Position numbers and translations under genes: made by a program. The notes under the pieces are model-generated. The model did not search any database. It had not been told where the DNA came from and worked only from the letters and a program-made list of their open reading frames with translations. From assembly GCF_918797505.1 (NCBI RefSeq), contig NC_092794.1, forward strand, positions 63,039,167 to 63,103,166: DNA of 64,000 nt. The letters run 5' to 3'. Below, piece after piece: positions 23,805 to 34,730 of the stretch. Every line of letters begins with the position of its first letter. The stretch's first letter is position 1. This stretch comes from Bemisia tabaci (lineage: Eukaryota > Arthropoda > Insecta > Hemiptera > Aleyrodidae).

Positions 23805-24319
23805 CAGGGTGTCCACAAATCCGGAAATAGTATTGATTTTTTAAGGGCGGTTCGGAAGTAAGTACTGGCAAAGTGCGGAATTCCGCAAGAAGGTTGGGAA
23901 TTTTTGTCATTTTCGTCGCAATTTGAGCGGAATATTTAACTTTTTGAAATTTTTCGAATTTCGTCAAATAAGCGTCCAGCCCACTTACAAACTGGGGCTC
24001 TCAAACTGGCACCAATTCTTCTATTTCTCAGCCATTTCTGCACGGAATTCCTTGAAAATTTCAAGATCTGATCTGTGATGTATCTCGAACACATCGGTTA
24101 CCTTCGATCTTCGGCCCGACGATCTTTGAAAGGCAACCGTTCAACATTTCCGTCGATGAGCCTCTTTGAAGCCCCTAGTGTGAAGGTGGGCTGGACGCTT
24201 CAGAGATGCTGAAAAAGTACTGAATTTTTCTGTTGAGGACCCACTAAATTTCTTTGGAATGTACAGTAAAAACTGTAATAGTACTGATTTTTGGCCAGCC
24301 TGTTGCAGTAAACACCGTG
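23805..24319. mobile_element. family E element interrupted by another MITE
   Basis: The left end CAGGGTGTCCACAAATCCGG and the right end GCAGTAAACACCGTG belong to E. A palindromic element at 23972-24198 (ends GCGTCCAGCCCAC and the inverse) splits it. Confidence 0.75.
23972..24198. mobile_element. MITE with GCGTCCAGCCCAC ends, nested in E
   Basis: The arms GCGTCCAGCCCACTTACA and TGAAGGTGGGCTGGACGC are inverted, with CTGGGGCTC/GAAGCCCCTAG continuing the pairing. It is about 227 bp and non-coding. No clear target duplication. Confidence 0.7.
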
Positions 24320-24399
24320 GGTTACCTAGCACCTAAAACTCGGACCGAACGGTCCTTATCTAACAGTGCTTCGGAGACACTATCAACTGGAGGGTCTTT

Positions 24400-24760
24400 G
24401 TTTGTGTCGGGTTACGTAAGACGGGGACGCCCTCTGCGAGACTCCCATATTGGCCCCCGTCGGACGGCGGTGGGAGCGGCAACAGCGCAGCGAGCTACGA
24501 CGATGGCTGTGCGATGCGCCGCGTTGCCAAGTGGGGCGCATTAATATTTAAATCATGGCCCTGTCCCGCGAATACGAAAAATGTGAGGAATCGCGGCGGG
24601 GCTTGTGCCACGAACTACGAAGGTGAAGGGGAGTATCCCGTCTAATGAATGCGATCCCGAGGAAGTCGTCCTCCGTTCCACGAGTACAGTCTCGCTCAAA
24701 ACGCCCCGCGACCCGCGGTCGTTGCTCCTGCCCCGCCAGCTCTCCGTGTGCCTAGCGAGG
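24400..24760. promoter_or_regulatory. CpG-rich patch
   Basis: CpG-dense stretch after the E element and before AT-rich repeat sequence. No gene is evident; it could be a promoter or a decayed GC-rich element. Confidence 0.2.
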
Positions 24761-25014
24761 ATACGTCTTGATAGATTTTAAATTAGGGTAACCCCGGAGT
24801 CCCGAGTGTGTAACCAAGAGCCGTGTTGTGTGAAAATGTTTTTGTTCGGGGGAGAGATCCGTGCCGCCACCGCGCCGCCGCTCGAGTAAGGGTGGGGGCT
24901 CTGTTATTTCCACCTCCGAACTCGGATAGCGTGGGCTCAAAGACAATGTATTTTAGAGATCGGGCTCTGCTATCTTCCCCGTGGAAAAGTTACTCATGGA
25001 AGTCGACGCTCAGA

Positions 25015-25240
25015 ATGGAGATGTTGCATTGTATGTGTGAGGAATTTGCAGTTTGACTGTTGATTCTTATGTAAAAGTTCGCAAAAAATACGATGGTGCC
25101 ACTGGTTTTCTCTGAAATCAACCCCCAAGCTCAAAACAAGCTCTCAAGTTGAGGCCAAAATGGAGGGGATATCCCACGGTACCCTGAGAGTCCACCTCTA
25201 CATCAAGACAAATTCTCTACATCAAGACAAATTCTATCTT
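25015..25240. mobile_element. family L, left-arm fragment
   Basis: It begins AATGGAGATGTTGCAT and repeats the L arm (ATGGTGCCACTGGTTTTCTC, GGAGGGGATATCCCAC). It stands directly upstream of a full L copy in the same orientation, with the shared upstream flank GAAGTCGACGCTCAG. Confidence 0.75.
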
Positions 25241-25278
25241 CCCCATTTAAAAGTTACCCATGGAAGTCGACGCTCAGA

Positions 25279-25796
25279 ATGGAGATGTTGCATGTGTGAG
25301 GAATTTGCGATTTGACTATCGATGCATATGTAAAAGTTCGCGGGAAACACGATGGTGCCACTGGTTTTCTCTGAAATCAACTTCCAAGCTCAAAAAAAGC
25401 TCTCAAGTTGAGGCCAAAATGGAGGGGATATCCCACGCTATCCTGAGAGTCCATCTCTACATCAAGACGAACTCTCCATGCAAAGATAGGGAGCAAATAC
25501 ATTAGCAGTGATGCCGTGTTTTCAGTTTTAGAGTATCCAAATAAAGTGGCAGCCCTGTCAATGTATTTGCTCCCTATCTTTGCATGGAGGGTTTGTCTTG
25601 ATGTAGACGTGGACTTTCAGGGTAGGGTGGGATATCCCCTCCATTTTGGCTTCAACTTGAGAGCTTTTTTTGAGCTTGGGAGTTGATTTCAGAGAAAACC
25701 AGTGGCACCATCGTGTTTCTCGCAAACTTTTACATAGGAATCAGCAGTCAAATCGCAAATTCCTCACACATGCAACATCTCCATTGGCCAATGATT
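25279..25796. mobile_element. family L palindromic element (about 518 bp)
   Basis: The arms of about 230 bp are inverted copies. Each runs from AATGGAGATGTTGCATGTGT through ATGGTGCCACTGGTTTTCTC and GGAGGGGATATCCCAC to TAGGGAGCAAATACATT. A 60-bp centre contains CAGTTTTAGAGTATCCAAA. No reading frame. Confidence 0.85.
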
Positions 25797-25852
25797 ACTG
25801 GTGATCAAAGAATTGAGAAATTAATCCATTGAAAAATAAAAGTTACGGGCTA

Positions 25853-25982
25853 TATAGACGTACCGTCCATTCCGGGCTTGATGCCGTAAGTTCCGAGTGC
25901 TGGAGCCGTAGCTTCGACTACTCTGGATGCTACACTCGGAACTCTCGGCCTCTAAGCCCGGAACGCGGACGTTACGTCTATT
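25853..25982. repeat. CpG-rich inverted repeat
   Basis: ATAGACGTACCGTCC with CCGGGCTT and GTTCCGAGTG is mirrored by CACTCGGAAC, AAGCCCGG and GACGTTACGTCTAT. The structure is about 130 bp. Confidence 0.7.
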
Positions 25983-26036
25983 CTGTATATCTCGTAAGTA
26001 CGGTTTCCACGGCCGGAGTTCTTTCTTTCAGTGTCG

Positions 26037-26510
26037 GTTTGGCAAATCCAGCCTTTACAATGAAGCTCTTGCATGTGCCAGGAATCAACGATCTAAGCAC
26101 TGTTTAATTTTAAAAAATTTGGGAGGAACACAATGGTGCCACCGGTTTTCCTCTGAAATCAACTCCATCACTCAGCTCTCATAAGCTCCCAAAGTTGAGG
26201 CCGTAATGGAGGGGATATCCCACGCTATTCTGATGTCCGGCTCTATGTCAAGTTAAAATCTCCATGCAGAGATAGGGATCAAGCACATTTACAGGGCTGC
26301 CACTTTGTTTAGGGACTTCAAAACTGGAAACACACCCACCTAATGTATTTGCTCCCTATTTTCGCATGGAGAGTTCGACTAACTATTAGCCCTTCAGGAT
26401 AGCATGGAATATCCCCGCCGTTTCGGCCTCAACTTTGAGAGCTTTTTTTGAGCTTTGGAGTTCGTTTCAGAGAAAAATAGTGGCACCATCGTGTTTCTCG
26501 CGGAAATGTT
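26037..26510. mobile_element. family L, decayed copy
   Basis: The L arm motifs (AATGGTGCCACCGGTTTTCC, GGAGGGGATATCCCAC, TGTATTTGCTCCCTAT, GTGGCACCATCGTGTTTCTC) appear in order and inverted order, with more changes than in the 25.3 kb copy. Confidence 0.7.
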
Positions 26511-26768
26511 AGGGAATGAATTGGAAAAAGCAGGGACTTTTGCGATCAGCGTTCAGAAAATTTCAGTTACCCTCACTGAAGACTTAAGACTCCATATCAT
26601 GAACTTCAATTTTTCTCCTCGTGTAATCCACCGCTAAGTACTTTAGAGACCGACGTCAAGCCACGTCTTGAAACTGTTTTATAAAGATCGATTATGAGTT
26701 TTTTAACCCGCGATTTTATTTCGATGCGTGTAATATGAGGCTTATTCATAATCACATCCAATTAGTCA

Positions 26769-27311
26769 ATGACGACCGAGGAAAGTTTAGAAAGTGAGCT
26801 TATTGCGAAAAGTACGCAGTGGCTTGCGATGTTAAATGGAATCCTCTGGGACCCTCGGATTTCCAAGGAGAACAAGAGGAGAATTTACGACGTTGTAGTC
26901 AAGAGTATTCTTACATATGGATGTGAAGTTTGGCAGCTGAAGGAGCGGACAAAGGGGATGCTAAGAGCAACGGAGATGGATTTCTGGAGGAGGTCTGCTG
27001 GAATTTCTAGGAGAGATCGGGTCCGCAATGAAAGAGTGCGTCAGATCATGGGAGTCGAAAATGACATCATATTCGACGTCATGACCAGACAGCTTGTCTG
27101 GTATGGTCATGTCAATAGAATGACGGACGAAAGGCTGCCAAAGAAGTTGCTTGATTGGGTTCCTCCTGGAAGGAGACGAAGGGGACGCCCAGTGAAAGGG
27201 TGGCGACAGGGGATTTTAGAAGAAATGAGGGTTTGTCAACTCCCTGAAGGGCTTTGGGAGGATAGGGGACTTTGGCGGCTAGGGGTCGCAGAGCGCCAAA
27301 GAGCGCTATAA
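26769..27311 (+). pseudogene. C-terminal remnant of a non-LTR retrotransposon ORF2 (reverse transcriptase polyprotein)
   Basis: A 180-codon open frame ends at a stop at 27311. From about residue 19 it has the features of the region after the reverse transcriptase domain in RTE/CR1/Jockey-like ORF2 proteins: SILTYGCEVWQLKERTKGML, EMDFWRRSAGISRRDRVRN, LVWYGHVNRMTDERLPKKLL, RRRRGRPVKGWRQGILEEMR. The endonuclease and the catalytic reverse transcriptase motifs are absent, so this is a 5'-truncated dead copy. The frame upstream of about 26826 is probably host sequence read through by chance, because a TAG precedes the first ATG. The open frame suggests a fairly recent insertion. The assignment to an RTE-like clade is inferred from the 3' tail and is uncertain. 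Confidence 0.8.
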
Positions 27312-27334
27312 AAGCGACTTTATACATACATACA
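26826..27334 (+). mobile_element. 5'-truncated LINE insertion with 13-bp target duplication
   Basis: TACGCAGTGGCTT occurs at 26813-26825 and again at 27335-27347, exactly bracketing the ORF2 remnant, its stop codon and a 3' tail of tandem TACA units (27321-27334). This is the pattern left by target-primed reverse transcription with 5' truncation. Confidence 0.85.
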
Positions 27335-27483
27335 TACGCAGTGGCTTTTGAAACGCTTCCCACTTTCTTTCACTAATGGACATGCAGGGAGTTTTGTCAA
27401 TACCTGCTCTCCGAGCACCCAGTGCCCTAGTGTGATATGTGGATGGTACGCCCCTTTGGCAAAATCACTCAGTCCGTGAACCG

Positions 27484-28040
27484 GCCCACAGTGAATCGAG
27501 TCAATGACAGAGGTCAACATGATTTAAAAACTTTAAAAGCGTATGTCTTCATTAGAGTCCCTTTATACCGAGAGTCAAGACAATGTGAATCCATTTCTGA
27601 TTGGTTCCCGTATCTTAGGCCTTCACAGTGTCACAAACGGGAATAAAGATTACATTTTCACCGATTGCAAAGATTATAATCTGGAATGGACCGGGGAATT
27701 ACGGGTTCGGTAAGGAACAAACGGAATGAGGGAAGGAACGGAGAAAGGAACTTAAGAATGGGCCGATCAAAGATTACAAAAAACGTTCAATTTGTGTAAT
27801 CTTTATTCCCGTTTGTGACTCCATGAGGGGGTGTTGTCTCGACTCTCAGTTTAAAGGGGGGGGGGGGGGTCTTCATGAATATGAAATGTTGATGTCTTGT
27901 AGTTTTATCGGTTTTCTCGTAACATTTTCCATAAAAATCGTCCCTTGAAATTAAAATTGTGACGAGATAAACGTAAAATCTTAAGCTTTTTTTCAAAAAT
28001 TTCATGTCCGACTTTCTACAAACACTCGTTCCACTGTGCG
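27484..28040. mobile_element. family F MITE interrupted by another element
   Basis: F ends are CCCACAGTGAATCGAGTC and TTCCACTGTGCG (28031-28040). The F interior is split by an inverted-repeat element at 27559-27858. Confidence 0.75.
27559..27858. mobile_element. MITE with CCCTTTATACCGAGAGTCAA ends, nested in F
   Basis: CCCTTTATACCGAGAGTC and GACTCTCAGTTTAAAGGG are inverted, and a second inner pair (CACAAACGGGAATAAAGATT and its inverse) continues the palindrome. The right end has run into a 14-base G tract (27856-27869). Confidence 0.75.
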
Positions 28041-28319
28041 GCCATCCCCGTTGCGTTTCCCTTGTCCGCTAACTGACCGATGTCTTTGCTTAGTCCGGGA
28101 ACTGGGCACACGCTAACCGCGATGACTGTCCTGCTTTGGACAGATCGATTTCTAAAAAAAATTTCTCGAGATTTTTAACGAAACTTAAAAAAATCAAATA
28201 AATATCAATTCAGTGTATAGAAATTTGCAAGTCACATAAATCATTTACAATTTATCTTAGAAGTTTTTTTATAAAGATTTACGAGACCGAAGAAAAAGTT
28301 AAATTGATTTACCTTTTTG
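28041..28319. other. no feature seen
   Basis: AT-rich sequence without recognised gene or repeat ends. Confidence 0.4.
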
Positions 28320-28469
28320 GATGTGAAAAAAGTGTGCGAGAGCGCGAGAGCTTACACAATGCTAAATTAACCACTACAGCAGTTACGTTAGCAATGTCAA
28401 GATGTAAAATTAACCTCTGTAGTGGGTAATTCTACATTTTTTGAGTCCTCGCACACTTTTTTTACATCT
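28320..28469. repeat. inverted repeat with 21-bp near-perfect ends
   Basis: GATGTGAAAAAAGTGTGCGAG (28320-28340) is mirrored at 28449-28469 with one mismatch. The 150-bp unit is probably a small MITE. Confidence 0.75.
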
Positions 28470-29056
28470 AGTTTGTTTTTTTCACAACCCTAGTATCAGA
28501 GTAAACAAAACCGATCAATTTCGTCTCATAGATAGAGAGAGGAATGAAACTAACAGAAAAAGTATAATTTTCCGTGTGGGAAAGCCAATTTTTTCTTCTT
28601 TTTTTTTCTTCTCTTTTTTCTGTTAATTGGATAATATTAAACCCATTTATCAAACTGTGTCTCGCGAGAATCATGAAAATTAGGTTATTTGCATGACAGC
28701 GATTTGTGATCGAAAAACGTGTGATTAATGCTCGAACACGTCACAAGCCTTGAACTGGGATGTGTACAGTGTGCAGTGCGTGTTTTTTTCCGCGAGACCG
28801 AGTGAGATATTAGTTTAAATGCCACGGTGCTTCGTCAGCACTAGATACAAGGTCTAGCCGCCTATTTCAGAAGAAAATCGAGCGAGCTGCGCACGGAGAT
28901 CTCATTGTTTCGCTGAAACTGCTCTCTACACTATTCTACACTTGCATGTAAATTGCAAATCTTCAGTTTTTTTCCTGCAAAATTTCAAAATTTCCTCTCG
29001 CGGATCTTTTCAACTTAAAAACCGCGCCCAACGAAAAAACTAAGTGACAATCATTT
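28470..29056. other. unassigned AT-rich sequence
   Basis: No gene seen. Its last 13 bases form the start of a segment duplicated at 29528-29590. Confidence 0.4.
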
Positions 29057-29192
29057 GGATTGCATTTTGCAACAAGGAACAACTATTTCTGGCTCTTCCA
29101 TAAAACTCCTTTCTTCACAGGGAAGCCAATGGCATATATGTTGTTTCTAAAGTGAGCTAGAAATAGTGGTTCCTTATTGCAAAATGTGGTCC
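29057..29192. mobile_element. family C MITE
   Basis: The ends are GGATTGCATTTTGCAACAAG and TTGCAAAATGTGGTCC, flanked by ATTT on both sides (29053-29056, 29193-29196), a 4-bp target duplication. Confidence 0.85.
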
Positions 29193-29246
29193 ATTTATCA
29201 ACAGAAATTTCAGAATACGTTTGATGAAGCTCATTCTAGACACTGT

Positions 29247-29527
29247 CAGGGTGTCTGCAAATTCCGGAAAGTCCGGAAATAGTACTGATTTCTTAAGCGC
29301 GGTCCGGAAGTACGGAAAAAGTGCGGAAATACCTCAGGAAGGTTCGGAATTTTTGTCAATTTTTTGGCAATTTGAGTGAGAAAGTCAAATTTTTGAAATG
29401 TTTCAAATATCGTTAGTTGGATGTGCTGAAAAAGTACTGAATTTCTCTGTTGAGGAAGTACTAAATTTCTGGGGAATGCACTGTAAAAGTACTGATTTTT
29501 GGCCATCCTGTTTTAGTAGACACCCTG
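29247..29527. mobile_element. family E element between direct repeats
   Basis: The ends are CAGGGTGTCTGCAAATTCCG and TTTTAGTAGACACCCTG, with the usual GTCCGGAA and GTACTGAA motifs inside. It lies exactly between two copies of a host segment of about 63 bp. Confidence 0.85.
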
Positions 29528-29590
29528 GTGGCAATCATTTTTCAACAGAAATTTCAGAATCCGTTTGATGAAGCTTATTTTAGGCACTAT

Positions 29591-30737
29591 AAACGAAATT
29601 TCATCGCTCAAAATTTTGCTGTATGACCTGATAATAAGTGCAATGCTAGGAAGCTCATTTGAGGAGGTCAAAGAAGGATTAAAGCTGCATTAATCCCCAC
29701 GCCCGAATCTCATCGTCAGTTCCTGAGCCCGAACTCGACAATTTTTGAATTTTCCGTCAGTGTTCAGCATCATTTAGGGTAGTGCCTGTATAAGGAGAGT
29801 CCGGACATGGAGCTTTCAGGGCCCGAAAGAGCAGCCAATCTATGAATTCAAATTATCCAGAGTGATTTATTCGAGATTGGGAGTGACATTTTTTGTATCG
29901 GAAGGCTGGGTGCCCTTTTAGGCCTCAAGAGCTGCACGATTCTCTCTACGTAGGTACTCCAGTATTACCTACGCCCTTGCCAGAGCAATTCTTCTGAAAT
30001 CGTAACCCATGTTTGAGTTTTCCACCTATTTGTCTCATAATTCCGCCCTCGCCATTTGGTGGTTTTTTTGCTCGGACCCCAACCCCCTCAACCGGCCACA
30101 ACCTCCCGGATTTTCTCGACGAGCGAAACAACTTTCTTCTCGAAATCCAAGCTGAGGTGGTACAATTTTTTCCTCGGGAGATGATTCCACCATGGGTATT
30201 ACGCCTAGACTACCAGCGAGGTTAGCTTTCACGTCGCGAGAAACCAGAGGTTATTCTTTATCGGTCATTGTTCCCCCGGTGAGCTCCCGTCGCCGGCGCT
30301 GAGTCGAGCTTACCCAACCGCGCCCTCCCTACCCCCCCTCCCCCTTAACCCACAGTGATGAACTGGCAACGTCGCGTCCGTCGAACGAACTCTTCCAACA
30401 GTCTGCCCAACTCCTTCCTTTCCCCTCTTTCGTCCGGGCTTTCGTCCTCTCTCCCCGCGCTATTTATATCCTCTTTTTTTCTCTCTCCTTCGTCACATAA
30501 CTGGTAAGTTTCGCCCGGATTACGATCGATCCCGCGCACTGTTCAACTTTGATCAATTCCGAGCTTCAACCCAAGTTTGCCCGTCATTACGACCTACGGC
30601 GACGGCGACAGCTAGACTGGAGTACCTGCGTAGGGAGAGAGTGGGCATGTCGGTATTTTTGAAGGTTAGGTTTGATCAGTTCGTGATGCTACCAGGGATC
30701 AAAATGGACACCAACGTATGAACTCAAAATATTAATT
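29591..30737. other. unassigned sequence
   Basis: No gene recognised. TCTACGTAGGTACTCCAG near 29945 and CTGGAGTACCTGCGTAGGGA near 30617 resemble ends of the X family facing outward. C-rich sequence occurs near 30325-30345. Confidence 0.4.
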
Positions 30738-30874
30738 GGACTTCACTTTGCAATTAGGAACTATAATTTCTGGCTCATCCGAAAAAACACTTACGTGCAT
30801 AAGGAGACTAATGGTTCGTACGTTGCTTTTATACTGAGCCATAATTTATAGTTCCTAGTTGCAAAATGTAGTCC
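30738..30874. mobile_element. family C MITE
   Basis: The ends are GGACTTCACTTTGCAATTAG and GTTGCAAAATGTAGTCC, 137 bp apart. The flanks AATT/AACT match at three of four positions. Confidence 0.8.
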
Positions 30875-31566
30875 AACTGTTCCTACCCGTCGTTTCAAGA
30901 AATATCATAGCATTTATTGTGCGCACAAGATTGACCAATGGTTGTTGACCTAGGTGACGTCATACACATGCGTATCGAAGGTGCTAGGTGCAACTATCGC
31001 ACCTTGTTTCTCGGTCTGGGACATCGTATAGATTTCCTCCACCCATTACTTTTTGAAGGGTAACTGCTCATCGTTATCGGACAAAATTTTGTGTGATTTT
31101 TCTGCGCCCTTTCGAGAATACTCTTTGAAAAATTCGTGCTAGCATACCCGATGAAGGAACGGAAATTTTGAAACGCCGCAAACCGAGATCGGTGCCCGAG
31201 CGCATCAGGAAACGAACTCGTTCGATTTTGACATCGACCGGTTTGTATGGGGTCACACGCATGAAGCGTGTTCTGCGCTGTCAGATTGTGTGTCAAATGA
31301 GGAACTTTCAACGTGGAAAATCCTAAAATCTTAAATCCATGCTCATGGTTTTCCTTCCAGTGTAAGGACAACCTTAAATGTGAACCTGAGTGAGCGTCTT
31401 TCCCAAGTTGCCGGGTAAAGCAGATTTTGATCGAAAATTCCTGGGGGCATAACCGAGAAAGTTCTCACTTTCATCCCTAGGCAAGCACCAGCGTTTTCCA
31501 ACTCGAAATAGGAAACAGAGTTGACTCGAATCGGGTAGGTCTTTTCTCAAGAAAATCGTAAACCTT
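30875..31566. other. no feature seen
   Basis: A TGACGTCA palindrome (CRE-like) near 30956 lies here. No gene or transposon ends recognised. Confidence 0.35.
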
Positions 31567-31846
31567 AGTAGGTAGAAAATGCGGGAACCTAGGTACGGCT
31601 GAGCCAACGAAGTATGGAGCTCAGGCTCAGCCGTACCTACGTTCCCTCATTTTCTAATTCACGTGATGTATAAATGCACCTTGTGCATAGCGGTGTAGAG
31701 TACACGTCTGTACTCTACGCCGCTATGCACAAGGTGCATTTACGCATCACATGAATTAGAAAATGAGGGAACGTAGGTACGGCTGAGCCTGAGCTCCATA
31801 CTTCGTTGGCTCAGCCGCACCTAGGTTCCCGCATTTTCTACCTACT
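31567..31846. repeat. 280-bp near-perfect palindrome
   Basis: The left half (31567-31703) pairs with the right half (31710-31846) with only a few mismatches around a 6-base centre. Each arm contains a second inverted pair (GGTACGGCTGAGCC and GGCTCAGCCGTACC). No other copy was noticed in the window. Confidence 0.9.
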
Positions 31847-31967
31847 TACCTAATTCAGTAATACTTCTAAAAGTGATGAATAGTTTGATTCATAACGGGG
31901 GTTTTTTGATTTGATAACTATTTTTTTTTTTTTTTTTCGATGACCCCGAAGCTCAAGAAAACTCACA

Positions 31968-32380
31968 AGATGTTGAGGCCGTAATGGAGTTAAATTGTTA
32001 CTGAATGGAAGGCAAGAGTCCACCTCTATAATTAATCAATTCCTCTGTGCAGAAATGAGGCTGAATACTTGAGCAGGGTTGCCGAACTGATGGGAACACC
32101 AAGTTTCAAGTATTTTATATTCATCTCTATCTAGCTAGATGACCTCGCGCATATGTTCACTCAGAGAGTTCGATTATCTACTTCCATAAATATCAGGGAA
32201 AAATCTTCAAATCATCTTCATTTGCCTTCTCGAGTGGGTTTGACAATTCGAACAACAAATTTTGCCTGAAAAACTATTACTAACTATGTCTATTTAACAA
32301 TCCGGCATTTGTTCAATTGTCAGGGAATTTCACCAAAATGTGTCAAGGAATTTAATTTTCCCAATCCTGTGGCCACCCTG
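31968..32380. mobile_element. fragments of family L and family H side by side
   Basis: At 31968-32105 there are L-type motifs (GTTGAGGCCGTAATGGAG, GAGTCCACCTCTA). From about 32187 to 32380 there is the right half of an H element, ending CTGTGGCCACCCTG. Confidence 0.55.
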
Positions 32381-32504
32381 ATGTACACGGAAAAAACTAA
32401 AAAAAACTTTGCTGTTTTAACAATTTAGTAGTTAAAAAAGTGACTGACATGTTTCAATGTGGGTTTTATAATAAAAAAATGCTAATTGAACCAAATTAGC
32501 TTTC

Positions 32505-32590
32505 CATTATAGATCGTATTCGATAGTGGTTCAATGTATCATTTGATTCGAAACAATAGAACATAACCTCGAACGAAAATTTCAGGATTT
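32505..32590. repeat. repeat also present inverted at 40675-40750
   Basis: CGTATTCGATAGTGGTTCAA and AACAATAGAACATAACC match the reverse complement of 40675-40750. The two copies stand about 8 kb apart in opposite orientation. Confidence 0.65.
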
Positions 32591-32824
32591 AAGTAGGAAA
32601 AGCGAAAGATGAAAAAACTGAAAAAAATTTCTCTTTTCATTGCCATTTTTTAATCCAAGGAATAAAAAATCTATTACGAGAAACCCGTCCCTACGCAATT
32701 GACTTTTGAGGCTATGTTTACATTTTGAACCATGATGAAATCTCACCTGTCTCGATGAGTCACATAAAGAATCAATTGAATTGTCAAATAATCAGTCCAT
32801 TTTTTTCGTGAAGGAATCGATTGA

Positions 32825-33088
32825 CAGGGTGTCAAGGGAAAATATCAGGAATTTTGGTCGATCAGGAAAATCGGAAAAATTGGACGTTTTATCAGGAATT
32901 TTCCCTACGCGAAACTTCTCAGCGTAGGAAGTCTTACTGCTTTTTGCCTACCGTGCCAAGAGTCGAGAAAAATCAGGAAAATGTCAGGAATTTTCAAAAT
33001 GAAAAAATCAGGAATTTTTTATAAAATACCAGAAAAAAATCAGGAAAATATCAGGATTTTTCATAATTAAAAAATACTTGACACCCTG
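32825..33088. mobile_element. family K element with 5-bp target duplication
   Basis: The ends are CAGGGTGTCAAGGGAAAATA and TACTTGACACCCTG, flanked by ATTGA on both sides (32820-32824, 33089-33093). The interior repeats ATCAGGAA motifs. Confidence 0.88.
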
Positions 33089-33104
33089 ATTGATCTCGGG
33101 TGAT

Positions 33105-33480
33105 AACTTTAGTCGGAGCTGGCGGTAAAATCGGGGGATCGGGAGCGAACAGACGCGATCGCGGAGTCGACGCCGGCGCTCGGCGATCGGATGAGCGAGC
33201 TGGAGCGTCGCGGTGCCGGGCCTCGCCGGCCGGCCGACCTCGTTCTTGGCCGCGTTGCGTTCTCGGCGTCGCGGCGCGGGGCGGCGCACCGTGTCGGCGT
33301 CGGCGTCATCGCGAGCGTGGAGTCGCGCGACCGTCCGCCGCGCCGGCCCGTCCGCATGCCGCTCACCGTGAATTCCTCCCGCTCCCGCTCGGATCTAGTA
33401 CGTTTATTCAACTCAGTCATGCCCAGCGCCGAGCGCGTTGCCAGCTCGCCGCCCGCGCCCGCGCGCCCCGACTAGAGCAC
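33105..33480. promoter_or_regulatory. CpG-rich patch
   Basis: CpG-dense sequence of about 375 bp, with an arthropod initiator-like TCAGTC near 33415. Possible promoter; the overlapping open frames on both strands are likely GC artefacts. Confidence 0.25.
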
Positions 33481-33558
33481 TTTTACGTAGGGAGAATACG
33501 GACCTGTCGGTAATTTTGAGGTTAGGTCATAGAGAACTATAGCCGCACTTACACTTTG

Positions 33559-33708
33559 CGGGTTGCCACAGTCAGGGAATACCGGGAAATGTCAGAGAAA
33601 ATGACGGAAATGTTTGGGAAAATGTGATGAATTACCTCTATTTGCTTTGTAGAATGGGTTTAAGGTTTTGCACATCAAATTTTGCCTGAAAACTATTTTT
33701 TAGTATGC
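33559..33708. mobile_element. family H element, left part
   Basis: GGGTTGCCACAGTCAGGGAA begins the family H left half. It stops after the AAATTTTGCCTGAAAACTAT core. Confidence 0.6.
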
Positions 33709-34730
33709 TCAACCAAACACAGTCATGGAAAAGACAGTGAATTTTGCAGAAGAACCATGAAATGTTTGCTTCCGCCCTAATCATTGCGTATTTTTAATAT
33801 GCAGAGACTATAAGTTGTCGTGAAAAGGAATGTCACGTAAATGTCGGAAGATTTTCATATTCAGAAACTCTACCAGCTCTAAAAATATTTATTCTCTGCG
33901 TTTTGAGGAAACTTGAAATTGGATAGCTAAAATAACAACAACTATTTAAATTTTGACACGTGGGGAATTAAGGTAAACCTATAGAACTGGGTCGATAAAA
34001 TAATGAGCAATGAGGATGGAGGCTGTTCAATAGAGTAAAGCTTTACCTTTGCGCATTTGTCCTACAGATGCGCGTGTTAATTAACCGTTGTACAATGAAA
34101 TAGTTTTAAATGTCTCTAAATTCCTGGCTCAACAGTTTGCGTCAGCCTCATACGTAAAGTCAAGGATATTTATCTATGATGACCCTGGAGTCGGTGAAAA
34201 GTCAGACAATAGAAGTGAAAAATTTGGAGAACAGCCCTGACACGCCCATCCCAAGTCTTCAGTAAAATTCATAATTCTTGATTACACGAAAAGCACATGA
34301 TTGCATCGCTTTGCGGGGACAAGAGCAACAAGCATTGATCTTCTTATCATGCATGTTGATTATTTGTCGCGTTATCACCACGTTCTGTGATGTAATCTCG
34401 TGTTTTTTAAGTAATTTTGAATTATGAATCGTATTGACGGCGAGATACGTGCTCGTTCTCCGAGACAGGTCTTCCCTTTTTAAGAAAAATTTTAATCAAC
34501 ATTAGGTCGGTAAGCACTGTATTTTTGTTATATTCATATTGCGACTTAAAAACAATTTCTTTTCCACGTAAATTCTAATTGGCTCTGCGACGCTGTCATC
34601 TCGCTAAGGACATGCCATTGACCGGAAAACTCGCCAATCATACTAATCCCCATTCTGAAACAAACTAGTTTCCGGGCTTTCCGGCAATAGTACTGATGTT
34701 CTATTTTTCCTCGGTGTCACACAGGGTGTA
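33709..34730. other. unassigned AT-rich sequence
   Basis: No gene recognised. The last 25 bp (TTTTTCCTCGGTGTCACACA) resemble the flank of the 23.8 kb E element. Confidence 0.4.

Noticed and set aside
25000..26500. CRISPR-like or satellite array
   Set aside because: The repeated blocks are arms of palindromic transposons in both orientations, not regularly spaced units; the genome is eukaryotic.
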